DNA of 64,000 nucleotides, from positions 2,294,001 to 2,358,000 of the forward strand of contig NZ_CP029480.1 in NCBI RefSeq assembly GCF_003258705.1. The letters are read 5' to 3'. Numbering within the stretch: position 1 is the first letter of the stretch; every line of letters starts with the position of its first letter. Made by a program: the position numbers and the translations under genes. Shown piece after piece: positions 44,468-53,897 of the stretch. The stretch comes from Arcticibacterium luteifluviistationis. Its GTDB lineage: Bacteria > Bacteroidota > Bacteroidia > Cytophagales > Spirosomataceae. The notes under the pieces are model-generated. The model saw only the letters and a program-made list of their open reading frames with translations. It ran no database searches and had not been told where the DNA came from.

Positions 44468-45002
44468 TTTATCTAAATATGACAATTCATGGTATAACCA
44501 TGGACCGCTTTATAGAAGACTGCTATGGCTCCTATTTGGTAGAATATTTATAAATACCTATTTCCCTATTCCTACGAAATTCAAAATTATAGTTTTAAGA
44601 GTCTTCGGGGCTAAGATGGGTGAAAACATAATGATTAAACCAAAAGTTAACATCAAGTATCCTTGGTTGTTGGAGGTTGGTGATAATACTTGGATTGGCG
44701 AACAAGTATGGATTGATAATTTGGATTTTGTCAAAGTTGGAACCAACGTTTGTCTATCTCAAGGAGTTATGTTACTAACCGGGAACCATGACTATAAAAG
44801 TCGGAAGTTTGATCTTATGGTTGGTAAAATAACTTTAGAAGATGGTGTTTGGATTGGAGCAAAAAGTTTAGTTGCTCCTGGCGTCATTTGCCATGAACAT
44901 TCCGTATTAGGAGCGGCATCCCTATTAAGTAAAAGTTTGCCTTCTAATGAGATTTGGTCAGGAAATCCTGCTATTTTCCTACGAAATAGGATAATAGAAT
45001 AA
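44454..45002 (+). CDS. WcaF-like hexapeptide acetyltransferase
   Basis: 182 residues. The N-terminus SWYNHGPLYRRLLWLLFGR with the following IPTKFKIIVLRVFGAKMG is typical of WcaF/colanic-acid acetyltransferase relatives. Left-handed beta-helix repeats follow, including NIMIKPKVNIKYPWLLEVGD and GVWIGAKSLVAPGVI, with the active-site HDY segment (TGNHDYKSRKFD). It acetylates a sugar of an exopolysaccharide or lipid-linked glycan, probably with acetyl-CoA. It overlaps tyrA by 14 bp, so it is translationally coupled despite the unrelated role. Confidence 0.88.
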   Translation: MNKVDLSKYDNSWYNHGPLYRRLLWLLFGRIFINTYFPIPTKFKIIVLRVFGAKMGENIMIKPKVNIKYPWLLEVGDNTWIGEQVWIDNLDFVKVGTNVCLSQGVMLLTGNHDYKSRKFDLMVGKITLEDGVWIGAKSLVAPGVICHEHSVLGAASLLSKSLPSNEIWSGNPAIFLRNRIIE

Positions 45003-45073
45003 GGTATTGACCTTAAAATAAAGTTTTTGCTGAATGGCTTGTCCTATTAAGCGGCGTAATTGATGAAATTTAC

Positions 45074-45081
45074 TATTTTTG
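45074..45081 (+). promoter_or_regulatory. -7 box before the sugar-phosphate transferase gene
   Basis: TATTTTTG, a perfect TAnnTTTG, 34 bp before the GTG start. No good TTG at the -33 distance. It supports a separate promoter in the 113-bp gap. Confidence 0.4.
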
Positions 45082-45115
45082 AATACTTTTATTTGAGTAC
45101 AAAGATTTTTTTTGA

Positions 45116-46288
45116 GTGAGATTAATATTTGAAGAAATCGTTGGTGATCCAAACGTGCAAATTTTCTTTAGCATTGTTTTGTCGTTGTTGGTCACATGGC
45201 GTTCCATTCCTGTAATACGAAACATTTGTATGTTGAGAGGTCTGATGGAAAATCCAGTAAAACGGAGTTCCCATAGCTCTCCTACACCTACTTTTGGCGG
45301 AATTGCCATTTTTGCTGGGACCTTGATGGGTTATATGCTTTGGAATTTTGAAGACGAAGGCTACCTCATGCATAAGATATTTGCAGGGCTTTTGATTCTA
45401 TTTTTCTTAGGCTTGAAAGATGACCTCTATGCCTTAGCTCCTCTAAAAAAAATAGGCTCTCAAGTAATCGCTTCTGTTCTAGTAGTGGTTGGCAGTGACT
45501 TACGAATTACGAGCTTTTTTGGAATCTTCGGTATTCATGAACTTCCATATGTTTTAAGCGTACTCTTCACCATATTTATTTTTGTAGCCTTGATTAACTC
45601 TTTTAACCTTATTGACGGCATTGACGGTCTTTCAGGTGGAATAGGCATGATTGCCAGTGCTGGTTTTGGATGGTGGTTCATTTTAAATGAACAATGGTCC
45701 ATGGCTTGTTTAGGATTTTCTCTTGCAGCTTCCTTATTGGGTTTTCTCCGGTACAATTATTCTAAGACCACTAAAATATTCATGGGAGACACGGGTTCTC
45801 TCATAGTTGGTTACTTAGTAACCATTCTTGCGGTGAGGTTTATAAACCTAAACGAGACTGCTAATTTTTCGCCTGGTCAGCACTTTGTTAGTGCTCCAGT
45901 AATTGCATTGTCCTTACTAAGTGTTCCCATTTTTGATACACTAAGAGTATTTGGCGTAAGAATTTTAAAAGGACGCTCTCCTTTTGAAGCGGATAGACTA
46001 CACTTGCACCATTTACTAGTTGATAATGGTTTAACCCATTTAGCTTCTTCACTGACGCTTTACGGAATGACTATAGCACTTTCTATATTCACTTATAGTC
46101 TTAGAAGCTTCTTCAGTAATACTGCCCTTTCTTTCTACGTAATTACTGTTTTTGCTCTCTATTTAGCTTTCAGTCAATGGTTAGAAATTAGAAGATTTAA
46201 GAACCATAGAACTAAGTTAAATCAAAATGGTACTTCTAAACCAAAAAAATCAACTCTAGATTTGGAAGGTTCCATCTCTAAGAATTGA
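45116..46288 (+). CDS. WecA/MraY-family undecaprenyl-phosphate sugar-1-phosphate transferase
   Basis: 390 residues starting at GTG; the next in-frame Met lies past the first membrane segment, so GTG is preferred. There are about ten membrane segments. Hallmarks are RSSHSSPTPTFGG, the cytoplasmic KDD (LGLKDDLYALAPLKK), NSFNLIDGIDGLSGG, FMGDTGSLIVGY and DRLHLHHLLVD. It moves a sugar-1-phosphate, often GlcNAc-1-phosphate, to undecaprenyl phosphate to start an O-antigen, capsule or similar glycan. The acetyltransferase upstream fits envelope glycan synthesis. It converges on guaA. The exact sugar is unknown. Confidence 0.92.
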   Translation: MRLIFEEIVGDPNVQIFFSIVLSLLVTWRSIPVIRNICMLRGLMENPVKRSSHSSPTPTFGGIAIFAGTLMGYMLWNFEDEGYLMHKIFAGLLILFFLGLKDDLYALAPLKKIGSQVIASVLVVVGSDLRITSFFGIFGIHELPYVLSVLFTIFIFVALINSFNLIDGIDGLSGGIGMIASAGFGWWFILNEQWSMACLGFSLAASLLGFLRYNYSKTTKIFMGDTGSLIVGYLVTILAVRFINLNETANFSPGQHFVSAPVIALSLLSVPIFDTLRVFGVRILKGRSPFEADRLHLHHLLVDNGLTHLASSLTLYGMTIALSIFTYSLRSFFSNTALSFYVITVFALYLAFSQWLEIRRFKNHRTKLNQNGTSKPKKSTLDLEGSISKN

Positions 46289-46318
46289 TTTCTTATTAAC
46301 TTCTAAAATTTCGTAGAA

Positions 46319-47848
46319 TTACTCCCACTCAATAGTTGCAGGCGGTTTTGAACTGATGTCATAAACAACTCTGTTTACACCTTTTACATTATTTATAATC
46401 TTATTAGACACGTCTGCTAAAAACTCATATGGAAGGTGTGCCCAGTCAGCTGTCATACCATCTACACTTGTAACTGCTCTTAGTGCCACCACACTTTCAT
46501 AAGTTCTCTCATCTCCCATTACTCCTACACTTTGTACCGGAAGAAGCATAGAGCCTGCTTGCCAAACGCCGTCATAAAGCCCAGCATCTTTCAAACCCTG
46601 AATGAAGAAATAGTCAACCTCCTGAAGTATTCTTACTTTTTCAGCTGTAATGTCTCCTAAAATTCTAATTCCAAGTCCTGGACCAGGAAATGGATGCCTG
46701 CTAAGAATAGCCGTAGGCATTTCCATGGCTGCTCCTACTTCTCTTACACCATCTTTAAATAGCAATTTCAAAGGCTCTACTATCTTAAGTTTCATATAAT
46801 CAGGTAAACCACCTACATTATGATGTGACTTTATAGTAGCAGAAGGTCCTTTAACAGAAACGGACTCAATTATATCTGGGTAAATAGTTCCCTGTGCTAA
46901 CCATTTTACATCTTGAATCTGATGAGCTTCATCATCAAACACTTCAATAAACGTTTTACCAATCGCCTTTCTTTTTAGCTCAGGGTCAGTTAGCCCCTTC
47001 AATGCTTCATAGAACTTATCTTTGGCATTAACTCCTTTTACATTTAAGCCTAAGCCTTTATAAGACTCCAGTACTTCTTCAAACTCATTTTTACGCAGTA
47101 AACCATTATCCACAAAAATGCAGTAAAGGTTTTTACCGATAGCCTTATGAATTAACATGGCCGCCACAGAAGAATCAACACCTCCAGAAAGACCTAATAC
47201 TACCTTATCATCGCCTAACTGCTCTTTCATCTCTGCTACCGATGTTTCTACAAAAGAATCGGAAGTCCAAGATTGGGCACAGCCACAAATCCCTACTAAA
47301 AAGTTCTTAAGTAAAGTCTTTCCATCTGTGGTATGTGTAACCTCTGGATGAAACTGAATACCGTAAACTTCAACATCGTTAAATTGAAAAGCGGCCATTT
47401 CTACAGAATCAGTAGAAGCAATAACTCTTGCATTTGAAGGCAAATTAGTAATGGTATCTCCATGAGACATCCAAGTTTGTGTACCTACAGCAATATTGGC
47501 AAAGAGACTGTTATTATCTTCAATTTTACCTAAAATAGCTCTCCCATATTCTCTAGTAGTAGAAGCTTCCACATTTCCACCTAAACTATCTGCAAGAAGT
47601 TGTGCTCCATAACAAACTCCTAAAAGAGGCACTTTTGAAATTAAATGCTTCAAATCTACCATTGGAGCATCCACTTCTCTAACAGAGCATGGACTTCCAG
47701 ATAAGATTATGCCCTTTACTGTATCGTCTATTTCAGGAATATGATTAAAAGGGTGAATTTCACAATAAACATTATGCTCTCTAACTCTACGAGCTATCAA
47801 TTGCGTTAGCTGAGAACCAAAATCAATAATTATTATTTTTTCGTCCAT
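46319..47848 (-). CDS. guaA: GMP synthase (glutamine-hydrolysing)
   Basis: 509 residues. The N-terminal glutaminase has the triad Cys79 (GVCYGAQ), His167 and Glu169 (QFHPEV). The ATP pyrophosphatase domain has SGGVDSS at 221-227, and the C-terminal dimerisation domain ends with the usual KPPATIEWE. It aminates XMP to GMP. Its start overlaps the stop of the NamZ-like gene by one base (TAATG), so the two are translationally coupled. Confidence 0.98.
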   Translation of the reverse strand: MDEKIIIIDFGSQLTQLIARRVREHNVYCEIHPFNHIPEIDDTVKGIILSGSPCSVREVDAPMVDLKHLISKVPLLGVCYGAQLLADSLGGNVEASTTREYGRAILGKIEDNNSLFANIAVGTQTWMSHGDTITNLPSNARVIASTDSVEMAAFQFNDVEVYGIQFHPEVTHTTDGKTLLKNFLVGICGCAQSWTSDSFVETSVAEMKEQLGDDKVVLGLSGGVDSSVAAMLIHKAIGKNLYCIFVDNGLLRKNEFEEVLESYKGLGLNVKGVNAKDKFYEALKGLTDPELKRKAIGKTFIEVFDDEAHQIQDVKWLAQGTIYPDIIESVSVKGPSATIKSHHNVGGLPDYMKLKIVEPLKLLFKDGVREVGAAMEMPTAILSRHPFPGPGLGIRILGDITAEKVRILQEVDYFFIQGLKDAGLYDGVWQAGSMLLPVQSVGVMGDERTYESVVALRAVTSVDGMTADWAHLPYEFLADVSNKIINNVKGVNRVVYDISSKPPATIEWE

Positions 47849-49038
47849 TATTCAAAATCTGTATATAAAAGGTATTTTTTTCTTAATGTTTTAAATGCTT
47901 TAAGGTCTTCTTGCCATTTCCCCTGAACTTCTTCTGCTGATTTACCCGCCTTCAAATCTTTCAATATCCAGCTATTACCAGTTAGTAAGTTGAAGAACTT
48001 TTCATTGGTAAAAAAACTAGACTTCTTTTCAAAGTTATTATAAAAATCAAACAGAAGCTTAAGGTCAAAACCATTAGCAAAGGCATCCACCTTTCTTAAA
48101 TCCAAGCCATAACAGTCTATTCCTTTATTCACTGGGTTATGAGCCCCTGGCTTATCGGTAGGAATAAAATGATAGTTTCCTAAGTTTTTATCTGGTCCAC
48201 CAATTACCTGAAATTGATTATCTGTTCCTCTGCCTACACTAATCTGTGTTGGCTCAAAAAAGCAAATTGATGGGTATAAATAGATGGATTGTGCATTGGG
48301 TAAATTTGGAGACGGCTTTATTGGCAATTCGTACGCAGAAGTGTGGTCATAGTTCTCACACTTTATTACAGTCAAATCGCATTCTGTTTTGTTTGCCCAA
48401 GATTCTCCATTAATCATTTCAGCTAATTCACCCATGGTTAAACCATAAACAACCGGAATTGGATTCATTCCCACAAAAGACTTAAACTCTTTCTCTAAAA
48501 CGGGTCCAGCCACATAATGCCCGTTTGGGTTTGGTCTATCTAAAACTATTAAAGGTTTATTATTCTCTGATGCAGCCTCAATAATATAATGAAGTGTACT
48601 GATATAAGTATAAAACCTCACTCCTACATCTTGAATATCAAATACGAAAATGTCAATACCTTTTATTTGTTCTGCTGTCGGCTTTTTATTTTTACCATAA
48701 AGTGAAACTATTGAAATTCCAGTTTTAGCATCTTTAGAGTTATCAATATGGGCTCCAGCATCTGCATCACCTCTAAAACCATGTTCCGGGGCAAAAATAG
48801 CCGTAACATTTACATCACTACTTAATAATGTATCTAGAAGATGCGTTTTACCAATAGTTGAAGTGTGATTTATAATCAGACCAACTCTTTTTCCTTTTAA
48901 AAGTGGAAGGTATTCTTGCATTGCTTCTGCACCAACCTTTATTTTTTCGGGAGTATTTGAAGAGTTTGCCTTAGATTTACAGCTCAAAGGCGATAAGCCT
49001 ATAAGAATAACAAAAAGCAGGGATAATAATTTGTCCAT
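47848..49038 (-). CDS. DUF1343 lipoprotein, NamZ-like exo-muramidase (GH171)
   Basis: 396 residues. The lipobox gives Cys20 (LSPLSC). [14 protein letters not shown] and [17 protein letters not shown], with Glu85 as the expected catalytic acid, are hallmarks of DUF1343; [20 protein letters not shown] and [14 protein letters not shown] are further conserved blocks. Characterised members release terminal N-acetylmuramic acid from peptidoglycan fragments. It lies in the envelope as a lipoprotein and probably takes part in cell-wall turnover (inference). It is upstream of and coupled to guaA and divergent from the LolE-like gene with only 7 bp between starts. Confidence 0.9.
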   Translation of the reverse strand: MDKLLSLLFVILIGLSPLSCKSKANSSNTPEKIKVGAEAMQEYLPLLKGKRVGLIINHTSTIGKTHLLDTLLSSDVNVTAIFAPEHGFRGDADAGAHIDNSKDAKTGISIVSLYGKNKKPTAEQIKGIDIFVFDIQDVGVRFYTYISTLHYIIEAASENNKPLIVLDRPNPNGHYVAGPVLEKEFKSFVGMNPIPVVYGLTMGELAEMINGESWANKTECDLTVIKCENYDHTSAYELPIKPSPNLPNAQSIYLYPSICFFEPTQISVGRGTDNQFQVIGGPDKNLGNYHFIPTDKPGAHNPVNKGIDCYGLDLRKVDAFANGFDLKLLFDFYNNFEKKSSFFTNEKFFNLLTGNSWILKDLKAGKSAEEVQGKWQEDLKAFKTLRKKYLLYTDFE

Positions 49039-49045
49039 ATAATTG

Positions 49046-50269
49046 ATGAATACTGAATACTTCTTGGCTCAGAAAATAAGAAAAACTAAAGGTAAGACCT
49101 TTTCTTCTTCTGTCATCAACATTGGCATCACAAGTATTGCAATTGGTGTTGCTGCTATAATGCTTTCTTTTTCTGTCCTTTTAGGTTTTAAAGACACCAT
49201 CAAAGAAAAACTGTTTAGCATGTCTGCCCATCTGCAGATAAGTAAAATTACGCTTAATCAATCTTTTGAAGAAGCACCTTTTGTAATTAATGAAGAAACT
49301 TCCAAATTTATTAATAATAATGAAAGCATAGCTTCGATAAATGCAATTGCCTTAAAGTCTGCACTATTACGCTCTGATGAAGAAATTTCTGGAGTTCTAC
49401 TAAAGGGAGTAGATGAAAACTACAATTGGCAACTTTTTGAAGAAAACATAAAAGAAGGAAGAATCTTACAAAAAGACACTTCTGCCAGTTATGGTAAGGA
49501 AATTATATTGAGCAACACTTTAAAGCAATTACTGAATGTAAAACTGGGTGACGACATCTTGATAAATTTCATTCAAAATCCTCCTAGAGCCCGAAAAGTT
49601 GAGATTGTTGGTTTTTATGACACAGGTATTGAAGATATTGATAATGCCTATGCCATAGTAGATATTGATTTAATAAGAAGAATTAATGATTGGGAACCAG
49701 ATGAAATAGGTCACTTAGAAGTCTTCCTAAATGATTTTGAGCAGCTAGAGCCTACGGTCTCTTCACTTTATGACATCATTCCGCAAGACCAGCAAATTCA
49801 TAGAATAACCCAACTATTACCTCAATTCTTTGATTGGTTTAACCTATTAGATAGGAATATCATCATTGTGCTGTTTCTTATTATAATAGTTGCCAGCTTC
49901 AATATGGTGTCGGTACTTCTCATTATGATAATGGAACGAACGCCCATGATAGGTCTTTTGAAATCTTTAGGAGCTAGAAACCAAATGATTCAAAAGATTT
50001 TCATTTCAAACGCGGTTATTATCATTCTAAAGGGCTTGGCTTTAGGGAATTTCATAGCCTTAGGCTTTTGCTTTATACAAGACCAGTTTAAGTTAATTCC
50101 GCTTGACCCTGAAAACTATTACATGTCTTATGTACCTGTTTCTTGGTCTTGGCTAACTTTTCTTTTAGTGAATATAGCTACCGTAATTTTAGTGAGTTTG
50201 ATAGTTATTCTACCTACTTTATCTATTCTGAAGATAAGCCCAGTAAAGGCTTTGAAGTATAAAGACTAA
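49046..50269 (+). CDS. LolC/LolE-like ABC transporter permease (FtsX family)
   Basis: The ATG at 49046 is preferred over a TTG one codon upstream, giving 407 residues. One N-terminal membrane segment (INIGITSIAIGVAAIMLSFS) is followed by a large extracytoplasmic domain of the MacB type, about 50-255, then three C-terminal segments typical of FtsX permeases. Homologues move lipoproteins from the inner membrane to a carrier or export other substrates. No ATPase or LolA gene is adjacent, so the partner is encoded elsewhere. The divergent start lies 7 bp from the NamZ gene start. Confidence 0.87.
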   Translation: MNTEYFLAQKIRKTKGKTFSSSVINIGITSIAIGVAAIMLSFSVLLGFKDTIKEKLFSMSAHLQISKITLNQSFEEAPFVINEETSKFINNNESIASINAIALKSALLRSDEEISGVLLKGVDENYNWQLFEENIKEGRILQKDTSASYGKEIILSNTLKQLLNVKLGDDILINFIQNPPRARKVEIVGFYDTGIEDIDNAYAIVDIDLIRRINDWEPDEIGHLEVFLNDFEQLEPTVSSLYDIIPQDQQIHRITQLLPQFFDWFNLLDRNIIIVLFLIIIVASFNMVSVLLIMIMERTPMIGLLKSLGARNQMIQKIFISNAVIIILKGLALGNFIALGFCFIQDQFKLIPLDPENYYMSYVPVSWSWLTFLLVNIATVILVSLIVILPTLSILKISPVKALKYKD

Positions 50270-50271
50270 AA

Positions 50272-50300
50272 AAGCGAACCTCCAATTTGAAAGCTCGCTT
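50272..50300. terminator. Hairpin between convergent genes
   Basis: Arms AAGCGA and TCGCTT, with AGC/GCT-like inner pairing, 2 bp after the permease stop and 24 bp from the convergent LiaF-like stop. A-rich before and CTAAAAA after, so it is weak as a simple terminator. Confidence 0.45.
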
Positions 50301-50324
50301 CTAAAAATCATATTACAGAACTTA

Positions 50325-51335
50325 TCAGTGTCTATGAACCGATACTGAAGAAAGGCCACTAGAAACATTTATATAAATTTTCTTTTTAGCTTCGTCAAAG
50401 TTAGGAGTACGCCATCTTGAATTAGCTTCCTTTTCAAAACCGTTGAAATCTTTAGAATTTAACGCTCCATCCATCTTGATTTCACAGCCAACCGTTTCAG
50501 GCACTGAAATATCAACTTTGGCTACACCACTCTCTACTCTTATTTCCGAACGCTCTAAATTGTCGCCTAGTTTTACATCAATTGCTGCTGCACCTGTTTT
50601 AATCTCTAAAGATTTCACTTTAAAGGAGCTAAAGTCAAATTCTAAATCACCTGCTCCTATCCCCATTTCTATGTTCCAAATAGGTGTAGTGTTCATTTCT
50701 AAAAAGATTTCATTGTGGTCATTGTCGCCAAAATTGAAACTCTTATTCTTTCTTGATTTCATTTCAAAGTCAATCTGATGATGATTGCTTTTTAATTCGT
50801 CTGAAAGCCTATAGCTACCCGCATTAAGCATTGTGGTAGCCTTAAAAAGGTCTGCCTTAGTCTCTTTTAAATGAAACTCTGCTGCACCACCGCCAAAGTT
50901 AAGACTGGCTTCTTCGGTGTTATTTGACATTGGAACATTAAAGTTCTGCTCTATTCTATCGCCATTTTCTCGCTCTTCAGAGCCATAGCTATATTCCTTT
51001 TCTCCATTGCTGTCATCCCAATCCTTATCATCTTGCCAGTCAAAATGAAAATCATCATTAAGGTCTGACTTTATGTGATCTACGCCATCAGAAGCGGCAC
51101 TATAAATTCCAAGAGGAATAGCAAAAGCCACTAAAAGGGCCGTAACGGGGTTATAAAAACTCCTTCGCTCATGCAGTAAAACTGCCACTCCAGCTAAAAT
51201 CAATAATACAGGCCAGAACTTTGCAATAGTTCTGAAAGTATAATCAAAGCTAACTAGATCATAATTAAAAGCTAAAAATATAGCTCCGAGAGCTACTAAA
51301 ATAGCCCCTAAAAACACATTACTTCTACGCTTCAT
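50325..51335 (-). CDS. LiaF-like membrane protein with C-terminal beta domain
   Basis: 336 residues. Three or four hydrophobic segments fill residues 1-80 (FLGAILVALGAIFLAFNYDL, FWPVLLILAGVAVLL), a DUF5668/LiaI-like membrane part. An acidic linker (DDFHFDWQDDKDWDDSN) precedes a beta-rich domain in which regular strands resemble the LiaF C-terminal/DUF4097-like repeat. The family is linked with envelope-stress sensing. It lies 3 bp after the PspC gene, so the two form an operon and may act together at the inner membrane (inference). Confidence 0.8.
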   Translation of the reverse strand: MKRRSNVFLGAILVALGAIFLAFNYDLVSFDYTFRTIAKFWPVLLILAGVAVLLHERRSFYNPVTALLVAFAIPLGIYSAASDGVDHIKSDLNDDFHFDWQDDKDWDDSNGEKEYSYGSEERENGDRIEQNFNVPMSNNTEEASLNFGGGAAEFHLKETKADLFKATTMLNAGSYRLSDELKSNHHQIDFEMKSRKNKSFNFGDNDHNEIFLEMNTTPIWNIEMGIGAGDLEFDFSSFKVKSLEIKTGAAAIDVKLGDNLERSEIRVESGVAKVDISVPETVGCEIKMDGALNSKDFNGFEKEANSRWRTPNFDEAKKKIYINVSSGLSSVSVHRH

Positions 51336-51338
51336 AGT

Positions 51339-51839
51339 TTAAAAGGTTTCGCCAGTGTTATCGGTAGTTCCTGAATCTTGATTTTGATTTTGATTGAAGT
51401 TATCATCCTCTTTGTCTCTGACGATAATCCAGACTCCTAGACCAATAAGAAATAAAGGCCACATCTTACCTATATAGCTAAATAGGTTGATGTCGAAGAA
51501 TGTGCGAAATGCGAAAATGGCTCCCAAACTGATTAGAATAACGCCACCTACTAAGTTTCCGTTTTTTGATGAGTGATTGCTCATAGTAAATTTTGATGTT
51601 TTAAATGTTGATTGGTAGTTATTGTCGACATAGCTGAATGCTCTATTATCTTCTGGTAAAACTACCCATAAAATTAAATAAGTGATTACTGACGGTAAAG
51701 GAGTGAAAAACATGACTACAAAAACAACCTTGAATATCGCTGGGTCTATGTCAAAATACTCTCCTAAGCCTTCTGTGACGCCTCCTAATACAGAATTGTC
51801 GTTTTTGATTCTTCTAAGTCTTTTTTCATTCTTTTCCAT
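51339..51839 (-). CDS. PspC-domain membrane protein
   Basis: 166 residues. The N-terminal PspC domain (RLRRIKNDNSVLGGVTEGLGEYF, then two hydrophobic segments ending VVLPEDN) is followed by a second membrane part with GGVILISLGAIFAF and MWPLFLIGLGVWIIV, of the LiaI type. The C-terminal tail has a short N-Q repeat (FNQNQNQD) from a hexanucleotide repeat. PspC domains sense or anchor envelope-stress responses. It is first in the two-gene operon with the LiaF-like protein. Confidence 0.9.
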   Translation of the reverse strand: MEKNEKRLRRIKNDNSVLGGVTEGLGEYFDIDPAIFKVVFVVMFFTPLPSVITYLILWVVLPEDNRAFSYVDNNYQSTFKTSKFTMSNHSSKNGNLVGGVILISLGAIFAFRTFFDINLFSYIGKMWPLFLIGLGVWIIVRDKEDDNFNQNQNQDSGTTDNTGETF

Positions 51840-51862
51840 TTATAATTTGTATTAATTCATTT

Positions 51863-51870
51863 CAAAGGTA
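51863..51870 (-). promoter_or_regulatory. -7 box before the PspC gene
   Basis: Minus-strand TACCTTTG, a perfect TAnnTTTG, 23 bp before the PspC start. A TTTG lies 25 bp further upstream, slightly beyond the usual 17-23 spacing. Confidence 0.45.
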
Positions 51871-51953
51871 ATCCCGCAAGGGGTACTATGTAATACAAAC
51901 TACACGAATGGTAAAGAAACTGGATGAAGTGTAAAATTAAGGTTTGAGAACTT

Positions 51954-52514
51954 TCAATCCTCTTCTTCCAAAGCCTCTAAGACGTCCATGAGGTCTTCAT
52001 ATTTGCTTTCTCCAGGCTTGTCTTCATGATTTCCTTTTAAAGCTAGCCCTTTAATTGCTTCATTCTCTACTTTTTCTTCAAGGTTATCTAAGCCAATGTT
52101 ACCCCCTACAAATAAAGAGGCATGGTTTATTTGGCCAACCAAGCTATCATCTGAAATCAATATATGTTCAAAATTGTCTAAATCTTGAGTATCACTAGAT
52201 TCCTTAACCTCAAAAAACAACTCACCTACCCTAGCTCTGGAGGCATTTATCAAACTAATATCATCAATTATTATGAAGTCTAAACCTAAATCTTGCCATT
52301 GCTCGTTTGTCAGTTCCTCTGGCCAATTTGATATTCTTCCTCCAATTTTTGGCCCACTCACCCAATTCTTAATTTCAACCATTTTTTCAACAGGAATAAA
52401 ATCGGGATGGTCAGCATTTAACTCAAAACACAAATAGTCAACAAACATTCCAGCACAATAACGTGCATCTGAAAGGTTAGAAATGCCATTAACTAAAACT
52501 TCTTTCTTTAACAT
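51954..52514 (-). CDS. TrpF-like (phosphoribosylanthranilate isomerase-fold) protein, catalytic Cys missing
   Basis: 186 residues, slightly shorter than true TrpF. The N-terminus VLVNGISNLSDARYCAGM aligns with the TrpF start (KICGIT-x-DA), but the catalytic Cys position is Asn. The C-terminal part, SLFVGGNIGLDNLEEKVE then GLALKGNHEDKPGESKYEDL, follows the TrpF phosphate-binding LAGGL-x-PENV and SSGVE-x-PGxKD blocks, with the second block altered (LKGNHEDKPG). It probably keeps the TIM-barrel but not the isomerase reaction (inference). No other trp gene is near. It stands alone, divergent from mnmA. Confidence 0.65.
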   Translation of the reverse strand: MLKKEVLVNGISNLSDARYCAGMFVDYLCFELNADHPDFIPVEKMVEIKNWVSGPKIGGRISNWPEELTNEQWQDLGLDFIIIDDISLINASRARVGELFFEVKESSDTQDLDNFEHILISDDSLVGQINHASLFVGGNIGLDNLEEKVENEAIKGLALKGNHEDKPGESKYEDLMDVLEALEEED

Positions 52515-52533
52515 ACCATAGGTTTATTTGAGG

Positions 52534-52541
52534 CAAAAATA
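52534..52541 (-). promoter_or_regulatory. -7 box before the TrpF-like gene
   Basis: Minus-strand TATTTTTG, a perfect TAnnTTTG, 19 bp before the ATG. No TTG at the right distance upstream. Confidence 0.45.
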
Positions 52542-52681
52542 GACTTCTATTTAAGAAAAGACATAATTATCGGTCAAAAGAAGAAGTCAATTGTTCCAGA
52601 ATAGAAAATTAGAAGAGCAAATAATCAAATCTTACCTATTATATAGAACTAATTCCTACCCAATTAGCTTTCTTTTGTTTG

Positions 52682-52689
52682 TACCTTTG
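52682..52689 (+). promoter_or_regulatory. -7 box before mnmA
   Basis: TACCTTTG, a perfect TAnnTTTG, 52 bp before the mnmA ATG at 52742 and 1 bp past the TTG that opens the longer frame. It shows that the longer frame is not the true start. Confidence 0.5.
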
Positions 52690-52741
52690 TTACAAATTAT
52701 TTTTAAATATAAACGATGGGCGTTCAACCCATTTAGTTAAG

Positions 52742-53848
52742 ATGAGCAAACACGGAAGAATTTTAGTAGCCATGAGTGGCGGTATTGACAGCTCTTTAGC
52801 TGCAGTAATGTTACACGAAGAAGGTTATGAGGTTATAGGCATGACCATGAAAACTTGGGACTATGCCGCCTCAGGAGGGAGTAAAAAAGAAACTGGCTGC
52901 TGTAGCTTAGACTCTATTAATGACGCAAGAAATATTGCAGTCAATTTAGGTTTCCCACATTATATACTAGATATCAGAGAGGAATTTGGTGACTATGTCA
53001 TTGACCATTTCACTGGTGAATACTTAGAAGGAAGAACCCCAAACCCTTGTGTATTATGTAATACGCACGTAAAATGGGATGCATTGCTCAAAAGAGCAAA
53101 CAATCTTGGCTGTGAACATTTGGCCACTGGCCACTATGCCAACATAAGAGAAGAAAACGGACGCCACGTTATTTCTAAAGGGAAAGATGCTTTAAAAGAC
53201 CAAAGTTATGTTTTATGGGGAATATCTCAAGATAGTCTTTCTAGAACACAACTGCCATTGGGTCAATTGACCAAAAAGGAAATAAGAGAAATGGCGGTTG
53301 AAAGGGGCTTTTTCGATTTAGTAAACAAATCAGAGTCTTATGAAATATGCTTTGTTCCTGATAACGACTACCGTGGCTTCCTAAAAAGAAGAGTAGACGG
53401 ATTAGAAGAAAGGGTAAAAGGAGGAGACTTTATTTTACAAAGTGGCGAAAAAGTAGGAAAACATGAAGGGTATCCTTTTTATACCGTTGGTCAAAGAAAA
53501 GGACTTGGAATTGCTTTAGGTTACCCTGTTTATGTAACAGAAATCAGAAAAGATACGAATGAGGTAATTTTGGGCTTAGAGAAGCATTTGTTCAAAAACG
53601 CTATGCATGTTGGAAAATTAAACATGCAGAAATACCCTGATTTACTCGGCCAAGAAAGAGAAACTATGACAAAAATCAGGTACAAGACGCCTTCTGCCCC
53701 TGCAATAGCTTCTCAAATAGAAAAAGATAGAATGGAAGTTATATTTAAAGAACCAATTAGTGCAATAGCACCTGGTCAGGCTGCAGTATTCTATGAAGGT
53801 GATGACGTGATAGGTGGTGGCTGGATTTTAAAAAGTTTCAACGCTTAG
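52742..53848 (+). CDS. mnmA: tRNA-specific 2-thiouridylase MnmA
   Basis: 368 residues from the ATG at 52742; the frame runs 21 codons further up to a TTG that overlaps the promoter. The PP-loop motif is SGGIDSS at 12-18. The two reactive Cys are at about 106 (VLCNTHVKW) and 203 (EICFVPDND). ATGHYANI and FYTVGQRKGLGIALG are also conserved. It puts sulfur on uridine 34 of tRNAs for Lys, Glu and Gln. It is monocistronic with its own promoter; the S8 peptidase gene follows 49 bp on. Confidence 0.97.
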   Translation: MSKHGRILVAMSGGIDSSLAAVMLHEEGYEVIGMTMKTWDYAASGGSKKETGCCSLDSINDARNIAVNLGFPHYILDIREEFGDYVIDHFTGEYLEGRTPNPCVLCNTHVKWDALLKRANNLGCEHLATGHYANIREENGRHVISKGKDALKDQSYVLWGISQDSLSRTQLPLGQLTKKEIREMAVERGFFDLVNKSESYEICFVPDNDYRGFLKRRVDGLEERVKGGDFILQSGEKVGKHEGYPFYTVGQRKGLGIALGYPVYVTEIRKDTNEVILGLEKHLFKNAMHVGKLNMQKYPDLLGQERETMTKIRYKTPSAPAIASQIEKDRMEVIFKEPISAIAPGQAAVFYEGDDVIGGGWILKSFNA

Positions 53849-53897
53849 AGCTCTTTTTACTGCCCGCTTTCGTATTTTTAATTACACAATCTGTAAT

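Noticed and set aside
51378-51397. TTTTGA-type tandem repeat as a phase-variation tract
   Set aside because: Only about three units, with a length multiple of three, at the end of the PspC gene; a change would not shift the frame.
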